Source: a virus. Taken from it: 21,160 nucleotides of DNA. Below the pieces are notes generated by a model. It was not told the DNA's origin. It did no database searches and saw only the letters and a program-made list of their open reading frames with translations. How positions within the stretch are numbered: the stretch's first letter is position 1; the number at the start of each line of letters is the position of its first letter. Positions 1 to 7,447 of the stretch are shown in pieces. The stretch lies in the IMG/VR virus record IMGVR_UViG_3300032093_000997, positions 1 through 21,160 of that record. The stretch is one strand, 5' to 3'. A program made the position numbers and the translations under genes.

Positions 1-98
1 AGAAGAATGCTCAGCGTGCTATCTTTGAAGCGATTAAAGATGCTGAAAGCAAAGCGCAGGCACGGATGGATGCAAATTTGAATCAGAGAGAAGGTTAG
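1..98 (+). CDS. 3' end of a truncated gene upstream of the tape measure gene
   Basis: An open frame enters from the left edge and ends at a TAG at 96-98, three bases before the tape measure start. Only about 31 residues are visible. They are charged and probably helical (AIFEAIKDAESKAQ), with no diagnostic motif. In siphophages the slot just before the tape measure gene is usually held by the tail assembly chaperones, often expressed with a frameshift. That identity is inferred from position only, and any slippery site would lie outside the window. Confidence 0.6.
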   Translation, partial: KNAQRAIFEAIKDAESKAQARMDANLNQREG

Positions 99-101
99 AC
101 A

Positions 102-2543
102 ATGGCAATTATTGAACGCATTGTCACTGTCTACAACGACAAAGGTTCAAAGCAAGCCGTCAAAGACCTCAACAAACTTGAACAGAATTTCAAAGATGCC
201 GGCAAAAAGATTGCCAAGGCATTTGGCGTGGCCGCCCTCGCGGCAGGGGCGCTGGCAGTCAAGCTAGGCAAAGACGGCGTTGAAGCCGCTATCGCGGATC
301 AGAAGTCACAGGCATTGCTCGCCAATGCCCTTCGCAACACCACAGGCGCAAATGAGGCTGCCATTGCCTCAGTTGAAGATTATATTTCGGCGCAACAAAG
401 AGCCGTTGCCGTCACAGATGATGAACTCAGGCCAAGCCTTGCGACTTTACTTAATGCAACAAAAGATGTCACTGAGGCTCAATCATTGCAGAACCTTGCC
501 CTTGATATTTCGGCTGATGGCACTAGAGATTTACAAAGCGTTTCTCTAGCTCTTGCTAAAGCAGTCGGTGGCAATTTTGGTGCTTTGACAAAATTAGGCG
601 TTCCTCTCTCTGATGACATAAAGAAATCAAAAGACCTCAATGCAGCTCTTGCTGAATTAAGCAAAACATTTGCAGGCGCAGCAGCAACAAGGGCAGGCAC
701 CTTTGAAGGTCGAATGACTGCCCTTCGCATTTCATTTGATGAAACTTTAGAAACTCTTGGATATGCCTTGATTCCTGTATTGGAAGAACTAGCAACTGTC
801 TTTCAAACTCAAGTCCTGCCTGTCTTTGAAGAATTTATTGCCAACAATAAGGATCAGATTGCAGACACTTTGCGCGATGTCGCGCAGTTCGCTGTTAATG
901 CTGGCAAGGGTCTTGGCAAAATGTTCAAGACTATCTCAGACAATATGATTACATTCAAAATCTTTGCAAGTATCTTGACGGGTCTTTTCGTAGGAACTGC
1001 GGTCTATAATGGAGTCAAAGCCTTAATCGGAATAATCGGACTTCTGACAACAGCGTTCGGTAGGCAGGCGGCAGCAGGCACCGCCGCAGGCGCGGCTACC
1101 GCCTTCGCAACAGGCGGAACCTCAGCCTTTGCAGCAGCCGCAGGAATACTCGCCTTCACCGCCGCAGTCGGTGGAACTTTGTTGGCAATCAACTCTTTGA
1201 CAGAGGGCCTTGACACCAACACCGAAGCATTGGAAAAAAACTCAGGCGTTGTTCTTGGACACTTGAAAGACCTTGACAGACTTGCGAAGGCAACGCAAAA
1301 TGCCAACTTGAAAAACATAAACGCAGGGAAGATTCTTACAAATCTTACCAAGAAAACCGCCGAGCAGATTGCATCAGAAAAAGCTCTTGCAGCTTTGAAG
1401 AAGCAATTCAAAGTTGTTCCAACAAATGAAAAAGACCCAATTCAACTTGAGGCTGCTCGTCTAAATCTTGTAAAACAAGCAAACATTGAAGAATTGCGCA
1501 AGGTTGAAGCCTTAATCAAAAACGCTGAAGCGCAAATGAAGGTCAATGAAAACGCCCAACGATATGCCGACCTTCTCCAAGTGCTATCGGATCAGACAAT
1601 TTCAAGCGAAGAAGTTTCGGTTCTTGCTTCAAAATGGGGAATCACTGAAGGTCAAGTTCTTGAATACATCGCAAGAGTTTATGCTGCAAACACAACTGAC
1701 CTAAATGACGGCCCTATTGTTAATCTTTTAATGAAGTGGGGCCTAACAAAACAAGAAGCCGAAAAATATGTAGATTTTACCCGCGCCCTCAAAGACGAAA
1801 AGATTGACGATAAGGAAATCGAAGAGTTGATGGGCAAGTGGGGAATGACCCGTCAGGGCGTTCTTGACTATGCCAAGACAGTGCAAGATGGAACTGCGCT
1901 CCAAGCAGCTCTTGCAAAGTCTTATTCACTTCCTGGAGATGAAACTGCTGCTGCTTGGCAACGCGCATTGGAAGCGTTAAGAAAATATATTGAAGAATTA
2001 AAGAAAATTCCTCCATTTACGCCACCAGGCAAACCAACACCGCCTGGGCCACCAGGCAAACCAAGACCGCCTGGGCCACAACCAGAAGAGCCACCACCAC
2101 CACGGCGAGATGGCACAGAATTTGGCATTAGATCAAACCCATTTAATCCTGATTCGGCTGATTTATCTGCAAGTAAAATAGCCCAAGATATAGCAACACT
2201 AACTAGCTTACGCTTAGCTACTAGCACAGGCACGGGTATTAACTTTTTACTTAAAGAGCAGATAGATACTCTTACAGATGCTTTAAGTCTTAACGCGTTA
2301 AATGCGTTTGGTGATGAGCGAGCAAGGCTAAGAGCTATGGGCGCATTTGATACACCCGGCATAGGCCCGGGCTCTAGCTTTAACCCTGGCTCTTTCCGTA
2401 TGGGAGAAAATGCAGGAATGGTCATCAATCTTAATGTCGCAGGCAATGTGACAAGCGAGAATGATTTAGTTGATACTTTCCGTCAAAAACTTCTTTTAGA
2501 ACAACAAAGCGGTAAGCCAATTCTCTTTGTCGGCGGTCTGTAA
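102..2543 (+). CDS. Phage tail tape measure protein
   Basis: At 813 residues this is one of the two largest proteins in the window. It sets tail length and occupies the lumen of the tail tube. The N-terminus (about 1-60) is Lys/Ala-rich and helical. Residues about 285-370 form long Ala/Gly-rich hydrophobic stretches (IFASILTGLFVGTAVY and following), typical of tape measure proteins and thought to help DNA cross the membrane. Charged helical segments follow at about 390-620, then a Pro/Gly-rich linker at about 636-670. A shorter C-terminal domain ends in NLNVAGNVTSENDLVDTFRQ, a frequent ending in this family. The start is supported by AGAAGG at 89-94. It is followed, with a TAATG overlap, by the minor tail protein, as in most siphophages. 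No peptidase or lysozyme domain was recognised. Confidence 0.93.
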   Translation: MAIIERIVTVYNDKGSKQAVKDLNKLEQNFKDAGKKIAKAFGVAALAAGALAVKLGKDGVEAAIADQKSQALLANALRNTTGANEAAIASVEDYISAQQRAVAVTDDELRPSLATLLNATKDVTEAQSLQNLALDISADGTRDLQSVSLALAKAVGGNFGALTKLGVPLSDDIKKSKDLNAALAELSKTFAGAAATRAGTFEGRMTALRISFDETLETLGYALIPVLEELATVFQTQVLPVFEEFIANNKDQIADTLRDVAQFAVNAGKGLGKMFKTISDNMITFKIFASILTGLFVGTAVYNGVKALIGIIGLLTTAFGRQAAAGTAAGAATAFATGGTSAFAAAAGILAFTAAVGGTLLAINSLTEGLDTNTEALEKNSGVVLGHLKDLDRLAKATQNANLKNINAGKILTNLTKKTAEQIASEKALAALKKQFKVVPTNEKDPIQLEAARLNLVKQANIEELRKVEALIKNAEAQMKVNENAQRYADLLQVLSDQTISSEEVSVLASKWGITEGQVLEYIARVYAANTTDLNDGPIVNLLMKWGLTKQEAEKYVDFTRALKDEKIDDKEIEELMGKWGMTRQGVLDYAKTVQDGTALQAALAKSYSLPGDETAAAWQRALEALRKYIEELKKIPPFTPPGKPTPPGPPGKPRPPGPQPEEPPPPRRDGTEFGIRSNPFNPDSADLSASKIAQDIATLTSLRLATSTGTGINFLLKEQIDTLTDALSLNALNAFGDERARLRAMGAFDTPGIGPGSSFNPGSFRMGENAGMVINLNVAGNVTSENDLVDTFRQKLLLEQQSGKPILFVGGL
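2021..2074 (+). repeat. Tandem 27-bp repeat in the proline-rich linker of the tape measure gene
   Basis: Two consecutive 27-bp units, 2021-2047 and 2048-2074, differ at one base and encode two collagen-like P-P-G-K-P-x-P-P-G units. A third partial unit begins at 2075. Such repeats probably vary in copy number by slippage and form an extended linker before the C-terminal domain. Confidence 0.85.
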
Positions 2544-3808
2544 TGCCAGGCACTCCCATACTTGGAGTCAGCATTGACTTTGCAAATGGCCCTGCCTTTG
2601 GAAACCCTCTTCTGCTTGATGATCCTTCAACGCCCCTTGGCACGGGCATCTTGGCAGATGCGCCGGCAGATGTCGTTGATGTAAGTGACATCGCCCTTCG
2701 CGTTTCCATCCGCCGTGGCCGCAACCGAGTTCTTAATAGCTTTGAGGCAGGCCAAGCGACTGTCGTCTTAGAAGACGAAAATGGCGACTATAACCCGCAA
2801 AACAGTTCATCGCCCTACTTCGGCAAACTCTTGCCTCTTCGCAAGATTCGCATTTATGCAGATTATGACGATGGCGGTGGCACCGAACGCTATTATCTTT
2901 TCTCAGGCTATATCACAAGTTTTGACAACACATTCAGGCTTGGCAACGATGAAGTTTCAACTGTGACTTTCCAATGTGTCGATGCCTTCCGCCTTTTGCA
3001 GAATGTTCAAATCACGACTGTTGCGGGTTCTTCCGCCGGTCAAACAACGGGGGCGCGCATTGAGAACTTGCTAGATTTGGCAAGTTTCCCTGTAAGCCAA
3101 AGAGTGATTGATGTAGGCGACACGCTAGTTCAAGCCGACCCTTCAACTTCTCGAACACTTCTAGGCGCTTGTCAGAATATAGAACAGAGCGAACTCGGTG
3201 GCTTCTTCATTGATGACGAAGGCAATGCAGTCTTTCTATCGAGGTCAACAGTTTCAGAAAAGGCTGACGAAACGCCTTTATTGTTTAACGATGATGGCAC
3301 AAATATCTCCTATCAGAGCATCGATTTTGCCTACGATGACACACAGATTTTCAACGACATAACTGTCACCCGCCTTGGGGGAGTCGCTCAAAATGTGCAA
3401 TCCACAAGCTCTATTGAAACCTTCTTCATTCACTCAGGATCACGCTCTGACCTTTTAATGCAGACCGATGTTGAGGCCTTAGACCAGGCTTCAATGCTTC
3501 TCAATGCACGCGAAAATGCCCTTCTTCGCATTGATTCCATTGGCTTAAACCTTATGGATTCGACCGCCTCAAATCGCATTGTGGCAGGCCTTGAATCAGA
3601 TTTGTTCACCCTGATAAATGTCACCAAGACAGGTCAGGCATCCTCAACCTTTACCCTTGAGCTATTCGTTCAAGGTATTCAGCACGACATAACACCGAAC
3701 ACTTGGGCAACACGCTTCCTCACCGCAGAACCTATAATTCAGGCATTCATCTTGGATTCCGCAATCCAAGGTTTGCTTGATGGAACTGTGGGAGTTCTTT
3801 CATACTAA
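2543..3808 (+). CDS. Minor tail protein (distal tail/baseplate-type)
   Basis: A 421-residue protein encoded directly after the tape measure gene, with its ATG overlapping the preceding TAA. The N-terminal part has the pattern common in actinophage minor tail proteins: an opening SIDFANGPAFG segment, then VSIRRGRNRVLNSFEAGQA, VVLEDENGDYNP and LFSGYITSFD. These suggest a beta-rich distal tail or hub domain that anchors the adhesion apparatus to the tail tube. The remainder is beta-rich (FQCVDAFRLLQ, FFIDDEGNAVFLSR) with no enzymatic motif seen. Gene order (tape measure, then this, then fibre-like genes) supports a baseplate role. The exact homologue class (Dit or Tal) cannot be decided by eye. 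Confidence 0.85.
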   Translation: MPGTPILGVSIDFANGPAFGNPLLLDDPSTPLGTGILADAPADVVDVSDIALRVSIRRGRNRVLNSFEAGQATVVLEDENGDYNPQNSSSPYFGKLLPLRKIRIYADYDDGGGTERYYLFSGYITSFDNTFRLGNDEVSTVTFQCVDAFRLLQNVQITTVAGSSAGQTTGARIENLLDLASFPVSQRVIDVGDTLVQADPSTSRTLLGACQNIEQSELGGFFIDDEGNAVFLSRSTVSEKADETPLLFNDDGTNISYQSIDFAYDDTQIFNDITVTRLGGVAQNVQSTSSIETFFIHSGSRSDLLMQTDVEALDQASMLLNARENALLRIDSIGLNLMDSTASNRIVAGLESDLFTLINVTKTGQASSTFTLELFVQGIQHDITPNTWATRFLTAEPIIQAFILDSAIQGLLDGTVGVLSY

Positions 3809-3817
3809 GGAGAAGAA

Positions 3818-4723
3818 ATGGCTAAACAGACCTTCACAACAGGTCAAGTTTTGACCGCAGCGCAAATGACATCGCTGCAACAAACTGCAATGCTTGGTGG
3901 CGATGCAAGTGCAAAGGTTGCCTCTTATGTTCTAGTTGCTGCCGATGCCGGCACTGCTATCTCAATGAGCAATGGCAGCGCAACAACAATTACTGTGAAC
4001 ACAGGTTTGTTTGCGGCAGGTGACATCGTCACAATAATCAATCTTGGCGCAGGTGTTTGCACGATTACCGCAGGCACCGCAACTGTGACAACATCAGGAT
4101 CACTTGCTCTTGCTCAGAATCAAGGTGGCGTTCTTCGCTTCACAAGTGCGAGCGCAGCTATCTTCTTCCAGTTCGCAACACCTGCTTCGGGCGACATCGA
4201 AGGTGTCACCGCAGGCACAGGAATCTCAGGTGGCGGAACAAGCGGAACTGTGACCATCACAAACTCAATGGCAACTGCCATTGATGCAAAGGGCGATCTT
4301 ATTCCTGGAACTGGCGCAGATGCTTTCAGCCGTCTTGCTGTTGGTGCAAATACATTCACTCTTGTAGCCGATAGCGGCGAAGCAACAGGTCTAAAATATG
4401 TTTCCAACCAACAAATCCAAGCAATAAATGCACAAACAGGCGTGACATACACTCTAGTTATTGGCGACTTAAATGATCTAGTCACTCTAAGCAATGCAAG
4501 TGCTATCACCTTGACAGTGCCACCCTCGGTTTTTTCGGCCAATGATGTTATTAACATCGCTCAGATTGGTGCGGGCCAAGTCACTTTATCACAAGGCGCG
4601 GGAGTGACAATTAACTCAACAGGAGCAACGGCAACAGCGCCCAAGCTTAGAGCAAGATACTCGGCCGCTTCTATTATCTGCACCGCATCAAATACATTTT
4701 TAGTTGTTGGGGATATTGCCTAA
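3818..4723 (+). CDS. Tail fibre/adhesin-like protein with an internal duplication
   Basis: A 301-residue protein with a strong ribosome binding site (AAGGAGA just before the ATG). Composition is Ala/Thr/Gly/Ser-rich with almost no charged residues in long stretches, typical of beta-stranded fibre proteins. Residues about 37-117 and 210-299 appear to be two copies of one domain: YVLVAADAG aligns with YTLVIGDLN, TITVNTGLFAAGDIVTI with TLTVPPSVFSANDVINI, and GAGVCTITAG with GAGQVTLSQG. Between them lies a linker with GVTAGTGISGGGTSGTVTI and a DAKGDLIPGTGADAFSRLAVG segment, both common in phage fibre proteins. It probably contributes to host recognition together with the adjacent Gly-rich protein. 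The function is inferred from composition and position. Confidence 0.75.
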   Translation: MAKQTFTTGQVLTAAQMTSLQQTAMLGGDASAKVASYVLVAADAGTAISMSNGSATTITVNTGLFAAGDIVTIINLGAGVCTITAGTATVTTSGSLALAQNQGGVLRFTSASAAIFFQFATPASGDIEGVTAGTGISGGGTSGTVTITNSMATAIDAKGDLIPGTGADAFSRLAVGANTFTLVADSGEATGLKYVSNQQIQAINAQTGVTYTLVIGDLNDLVTLSNASAITLTVPPSVFSANDVINIAQIGAGQVTLSQGAGVTINSTGATATAPKLRARYSAASIICTASNTFLVVGDIA

Positions 4724-5619
4724 TGCCTATACTCGGGATTATTGCTTCACAGAATTATCCTCGCGGAGTGACAGTAGATTTTCTTGTTGTTGCTGGCGGT
4801 GGGGGTAGTGGCGGCAGCGTTGATTCTATTGCTAGTGGTGGTGGCGGTGGTGGTGGATTAAGAACCTCTGTCGGAACTAGCGGCGGTGGCGGAAGTGCTG
4901 AATCAAGTTTCTTGGCTGCACTTACCACCAATTACACTGTCACTGTTGGTGCGGGTGGTGCAGGCGGCGCTCAAGGTGGAGATGGAAATACTGGCGCGAG
5001 TGGTAGCAATAGTGTTTTTAATACTGTCACATCAACAGGCGGTGGCGGCGGAGCTGGTTCAAGAAAAGCTGGAAGTTCAGGTGGATCAGGCGGTGGTGGC
5101 GGTGCCGATGATGGCAGTGTTTCAAGAGCAGGCGGTGGCGGAACTGCCAATCAAGGATTTGCTGGTGCATCAGGTTTTGGAGCTAGTTTTAGTGGCGACA
5201 CTTATTCAGGGGCAGGCGGTGGTGCTGGCGAGGCAGGAAATACTGACGGGGCTCGAGAAGGTGGAGATGGAATTACTTGCTCAATAGATTCTGTTGCTAG
5301 AGGCGGCGGCGGTGGCGGAACTGGTCGCGTTGGATATATTGGGGGCGGTAGTGGTGGAACTGGTGGCGGTGCTGCTGGCGGTTCAACGAATGTCGCTGGC
5401 GCTGCTGGAACAGTCAACACAGGCGGCGGTGGCGGTGGAACTGCTGGTGGCGATAACCCTCGCGGTGGTGGTGCTGGTGGTTCAGGTATAGTCGTTTTGA
5501 AATATCCAGACAGTAGAACAATTACTATTGGAGCAGGACTTACAGGCTCAACTGCAACGGCAGGCGGATTCAGCACAACCACAATCACGGCAGGCACAGG
5601 AAATGTGAGTTGGGCATAA
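4723..5619 (+). CDS. Glycine-rich tail protein / putative receptor-binding adhesin
   Basis: A 298-residue protein with many runs of four to seven glycines. It opens with the hydrophobic strand VDFLVVAGGGGSGG and closes with GGSGIVVLKYPDS, a layout typical of the phage glycine-rich domain family. Known Gly-rich tail-tip adhesins, such as the gp38-type proteins of T-even-like phages, fold their Gly runs into polyglycine-II helices that hold variable recognition loops. The same arrangement is inferred here, with short variable segments (for example SFSGDTYSGAG) between Gly runs. The last 45 residues (TITIGAGLTGS, TAGTGNVSWA) look like a separate beta motif. Its ATG overlaps the stop of the preceding fibre-like gene and its own stop overlaps the next ATG. 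Confidence 0.8.
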   Translation: MPILGIIASQNYPRGVTVDFLVVAGGGGSGGSVDSIASGGGGGGGLRTSVGTSGGGGSAESSFLAALTTNYTVTVGAGGAGGAQGGDGNTGASGSNSVFNTVTSTGGGGGAGSRKAGSSGGSGGGGGADDGSVSRAGGGGTANQGFAGASGFGASFSGDTYSGAGGGAGEAGNTDGAREGGDGITCSIDSVARGGGGGGTGRVGYIGGGSGGTGGGAAGGSTNVAGAAGTVNTGGGGGGTAGGDNPRGGGAGGSGIVVLKYPDSRTITIGAGLTGSTATAGGFSTTTITAGTGNVSWA

Positions 5620-5960
5620 TGGCACATTACGCATTTTTAGATGAAAACAATGTAGTGATCGAAGTTATTACAGGCATTGATGAAACTGAACTTATTGAAG
5701 GTTCAGACCCTGAAACTTGGTATGGCAATTTCAGAAGTCAAACTTGCAAACGCACTTCATACAATAACAACATACGCAAGCAATACGCAGGCATTGGTTA
5801 TACCTATGATGAAGACAATGATGTGTTTATCGCGCCTCAGCCTTATCCATCTTGGTCGCTAGATAGTCAGTTTGATTGGCAGCCGCCAACTCCTAAACCA
5901 ACAGAAGGCTTTTGGTATTGGGATGAGGAAAACTCAAATTGGATAGAACAATCTTCATAG
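5619..5960 (+). CDS. Small acidic, aromatic-rich tail-associated protein
   Basis: A 113-residue protein starting MAHYAFLDENNVV. It carries the conserved-looking elements KRTSYN, RKQYAGIGYTYDEDNDVFI and PYPSWSLD, and ends with the repeated W-D/E pattern FWYWDEENSNWIEQ. Proteins with this layout are widespread in aquatic phages, usually beside tail genes, and are generally annotated hypothetical. I recognise the family but know of no proven function. A TTG three codons upstream (5610) is also in frame. The ATG at 5619 is preferred because it gives the same TAATG overlap used at neighbouring junctions. Confidence 0.85.
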   Translation: MAHYAFLDENNVVIEVITGIDETELIEGSDPETWYGNFRSQTCKRTSYNNNIRKQYAGIGYTYDEDNDVFIAPQPYPSWSLDSQFDWQPPTPKPTEGFWYWDEENSNWIEQSS

Positions 5961-5969
5961 ATAATCAAA

Positions 5970-6557
5970 ATGCACCTAAACGACATTGTTGAAACAGTCA
6001 TTGTCAAAAACTTAAAACGCAGAAATGATCGCCTTGAGGCTATAAGCGAACAACTTGCTGGTTTAGGTATAAATTGGATTAGATTCGATGTCATCGACCA
6101 TCAAGGCACAAACGCAAGCGCGACTTGGTGGAACGCATTTAACGGACTCCAAGCCATCAGGTATGCAAAACACGCGAATCTGCCCTGTGTTTTAGTGCTT
6201 GATGATGATTGTGTTTTTGTGGATGACTTTGCAGAAAAATTTGAAAAACTGTGGCCTTATATTCCTTTTGATTGGGATTATGTTTCTTTTGGTGAAATTT
6301 TTGGTGATAAAAAACAAATAGCTCCTGGCGTGGTAGAAAGTCAAAATAGTTGGGGCGGTCACGCAAGTTTATTTCGTAAAACTATTTATGATCTAATTTT
6401 GGAAAAAATTGATGGTTTAGACTTTGCTGATGAGCAATTAAATCGTAAAGTTAAACCTCACGCCAAATGCTATGTTTTTTCACCTTATTTAATCACACAG
6501 GCAGCAGGATTTTCAGACCATTCAGGGGATTATGCTACAAATCATTTCTTTGATTAA
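5970..6557 (+). CDS. GT25-like glycosyltransferase
   Basis: A 195-residue protein with the hallmarks of glycosyltransferase family 25 (LPS/collagen-type). An N-terminal strand leads into NLKRRNDR (residues 14-21), the family's N-L-x-R-R-x-x-R signature, and a hydrophobic strand ends in the acidic metal-site motif LVLDDDCVF (about 76-83). Later segments (WDYVSFGE, GHASLFRK) also fit the fold. It would transfer a sugar from a nucleotide donor; donor and acceptor are unknown. It sits between tail and lysis genes, so possible targets are virion proteins or the host surface glycan. It looks more AT-rich than its neighbours, especially in the second half, consistent with separate acquisition. Confidence 0.78.
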   Translation: MHLNDIVETVIVKNLKRRNDRLEAISEQLAGLGINWIRFDVIDHQGTNASATWWNAFNGLQAIRYAKHANLPCVLVLDDDCVFVDDFAEKFEKLWPYIPFDWDYVSFGEIFGDKKQIAPGVVESQNSWGGHASLFRKTIYDLILEKIDGLDFADEQLNRKVKPHAKCYVFSPYLITQAAGFSDHSGDYATNHFFD

Positions 6558-6574
6558 GAACAATAAGGAGAGAA

Positions 6575-6835
6575 ATGGCTTCCTCAAAACAACTGCTCGT
6601 CAATTCAACTGCTCAGATTATTATTGAATCCTATGGCCAAAACCGCCGAGTGCTTCTTCACAATAGCAATGACCATCCCTGCTACCTTGGTGGAGTAGAA
6701 GTCACAAGTAGCACAGGTCTTCAATTTCCAAAAGACACAAATTTAGATTTTGTAGTTCCCATCGCTAGTGTCATTTATGCTGCTACTGCGGGAGCTCAAA
6801 CCACCACAGTTTCCGTTCTATACTTGGAGCCATAA
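6575..6835 (+). CDS. Small beta-rich virion-like protein
   Basis: An 86-residue protein preceded by AAGGAGAG. The sequence is predicted beta-rich: AQIIIESYGQNRRVLLHNSND, then YLGG, VTSSTGLQFP and a C-terminal TTTVSVLYLEP. Similar short phage proteins with an R-V-x-L-H-N segment followed by Y-L-G-G and a T-x-S-T-G turn occur among small structural or decoration proteins, so a virion role is possible. No catalytic motif or membrane segment is seen. The assignment is tentative. Confidence 0.7.
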   Translation: MASSKQLLVNSTAQIIIESYGQNRRVLLHNSNDHPCYLGGVEVTSSTGLQFPKDTNLDFVVPIASVIYAATAGAQTTTVSVLYLEP

Positions 6836-6836
6836 A

Positions 6837-7034
6837 ATGAATCCAACAGATTGGGCAGGCTTTATTGTCGCCCTTATTAGCATCCTTGGCTCAACTGCCC
6901 TTGGAGTAAAGTGGCTAGTCAAGCACTATCTTGCTGAACTCAAGCCAAATGGGGGAACTTCTGTAAAGGATCAGGTCAATAGATTAGAAAGTCGCGTTGA
7001 TGAAATTTATCGTCTGCTTATTGATAGGCCTTAG
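6837..7034 (+). CDS. DUF2746-like membrane protein with coiled coil (holin/spanin-like)
   Basis: A 65-residue protein: one transmembrane helix at about 8-28 (GFIVALISILGSTALGVKWL), then a short soluble helix with LKPNGG and the coiled-coil-like DQVNRLESRVDEIYRLL. The LKPNGGxSxxDxxxRLE pattern is typical of DUF2746-like small membrane proteins of actinophages, found in lysis cassettes. The start at 6837 lies two bases after the preceding stop. An upstream in-frame ATG at 6768 would fall inside the preceding gene and is less likely. The last 35 bases overlap the lipoprotein gene at 7000. One helix plus a coiled coil suits a lysis regulator or spanin-like partner better than a typical two-helix holin. 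Confidence 0.8.
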   Translation: MNPTDWAGFIVALISILGSTALGVKWLVKHYLAELKPNGGTSVKDQVNRLESRVDEIYRLLIDRP

Positions 7035-7185
7035 CCTCACGGGTTGCAGTTATGATGGATGGGTTCGCTATCCCTGCCAAGAGTTTGAAAATTGGGAGAA
7101 GCCTGAGTGTAATCCGCCGCAATGTGAAGTGACAGGAACTTGCTCTGCTGACTTACTCCCCGAGGTGTTTGATGAAAAAGACTAG
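7000..7185 (+). CDS. Small predicted lipoprotein
   Basis: A 61-residue protein beginning MKFIVCLLIGLSLTGC, a classic type II signal peptide: one Lys, a hydrophobic core, and the lipobox L13-T14-G15-C16. The mature part of about 46 residues is Cys- and Pro-containing (YPCQEFENWEKPECNPPQC, then TGTC), so it could be disulfide-stabilised outside the membrane. Small lipoproteins of this type occur beside lysis genes in many aquatic phages. Its start is nested in the preceding membrane/coiled-coil gene, resembling Rz/Rz1 pairs, though a Gram-positive host has no outer membrane. Superinfection exclusion is another option. A TTG immediately upstream (6997) is also in frame; the ATG is preferred. Confidence 0.75.
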   Translation: MKFIVCLLIGLSLTGCSYDGWVRYPCQEFENWEKPECNPPQCEVTGTCSADLLPEVFDEKD

Positions 7186-7447
7186 ACTTACTGCCGAAGA
7201 GCTACACGCAAGACTCATTGTGACTATTGGAATCATCCTGGCTATCGTTTTTGCAATGTCTGTCTTTGCCTTATTGTGGGCCTTGGTATTTGTGACTCAA
7301 CCAATGAAGCAGGCTCCCAACGATGCAGCTTTCATTGACCTTGTTTCAACTTTGACAGTTTTCTTGACAGGCACCTTGGCAGGTATAGTCAGCGCTAATG
7401 GCTTGAAGGATAAAAAGCAACCAAAAGGGGAACCTGATGTGTTCTGA
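7172..7447 (+). CDS. Holin-like small membrane protein
   Basis: A 91-residue protein with two hydrophobic segments: about 14-40 (LIVTIGIILAIVFAMSVFAL) and about 55-76 (LVSTLTVFLTGTLAGIVSA). The N-terminus is charged (MKKTRLTAEELHAR) and the C-terminal tail basic (GLKDKKQPKGEP). Size, topology and position directly before the endolysin gene fit a class II-type holin that permeabilises the membrane for lysis. The ATG at 7172 follows GAGG at 7162-7165 and overlaps the lipoprotein gene by 14 bases. Holins are too diverse to be certain from topology alone. Confidence 0.7.
   Translation: MKKTRLTAEELHARLIVTIGIILAIVFAMSVFALLWALVFVTQPMKQAPNDAAFIDLVSTLTVFLTGTLAGIVSANGLKDKKQPKGEPDVF

Noticed and set aside
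1004-1411. 135-residue Ala/Pro/Val-rich minus-strand frame
   Set aside because: It is an antisense shadow of the Ala/Gly-rich hydrophobic stretch of the tape measure protein.
1922-2446. 174-residue minus-strand open frame under the tape measure gene
   Set aside because: It is an antisense shadow of the Pro/Gly-rich region with no ribosome binding site or family pattern.
5202-5627. 141-residue Pro/Ala/Val-rich minus-strand open frame
   Set aside because: It is the complement of glycine codons in the Gly-rich adhesin gene and has no independent support.
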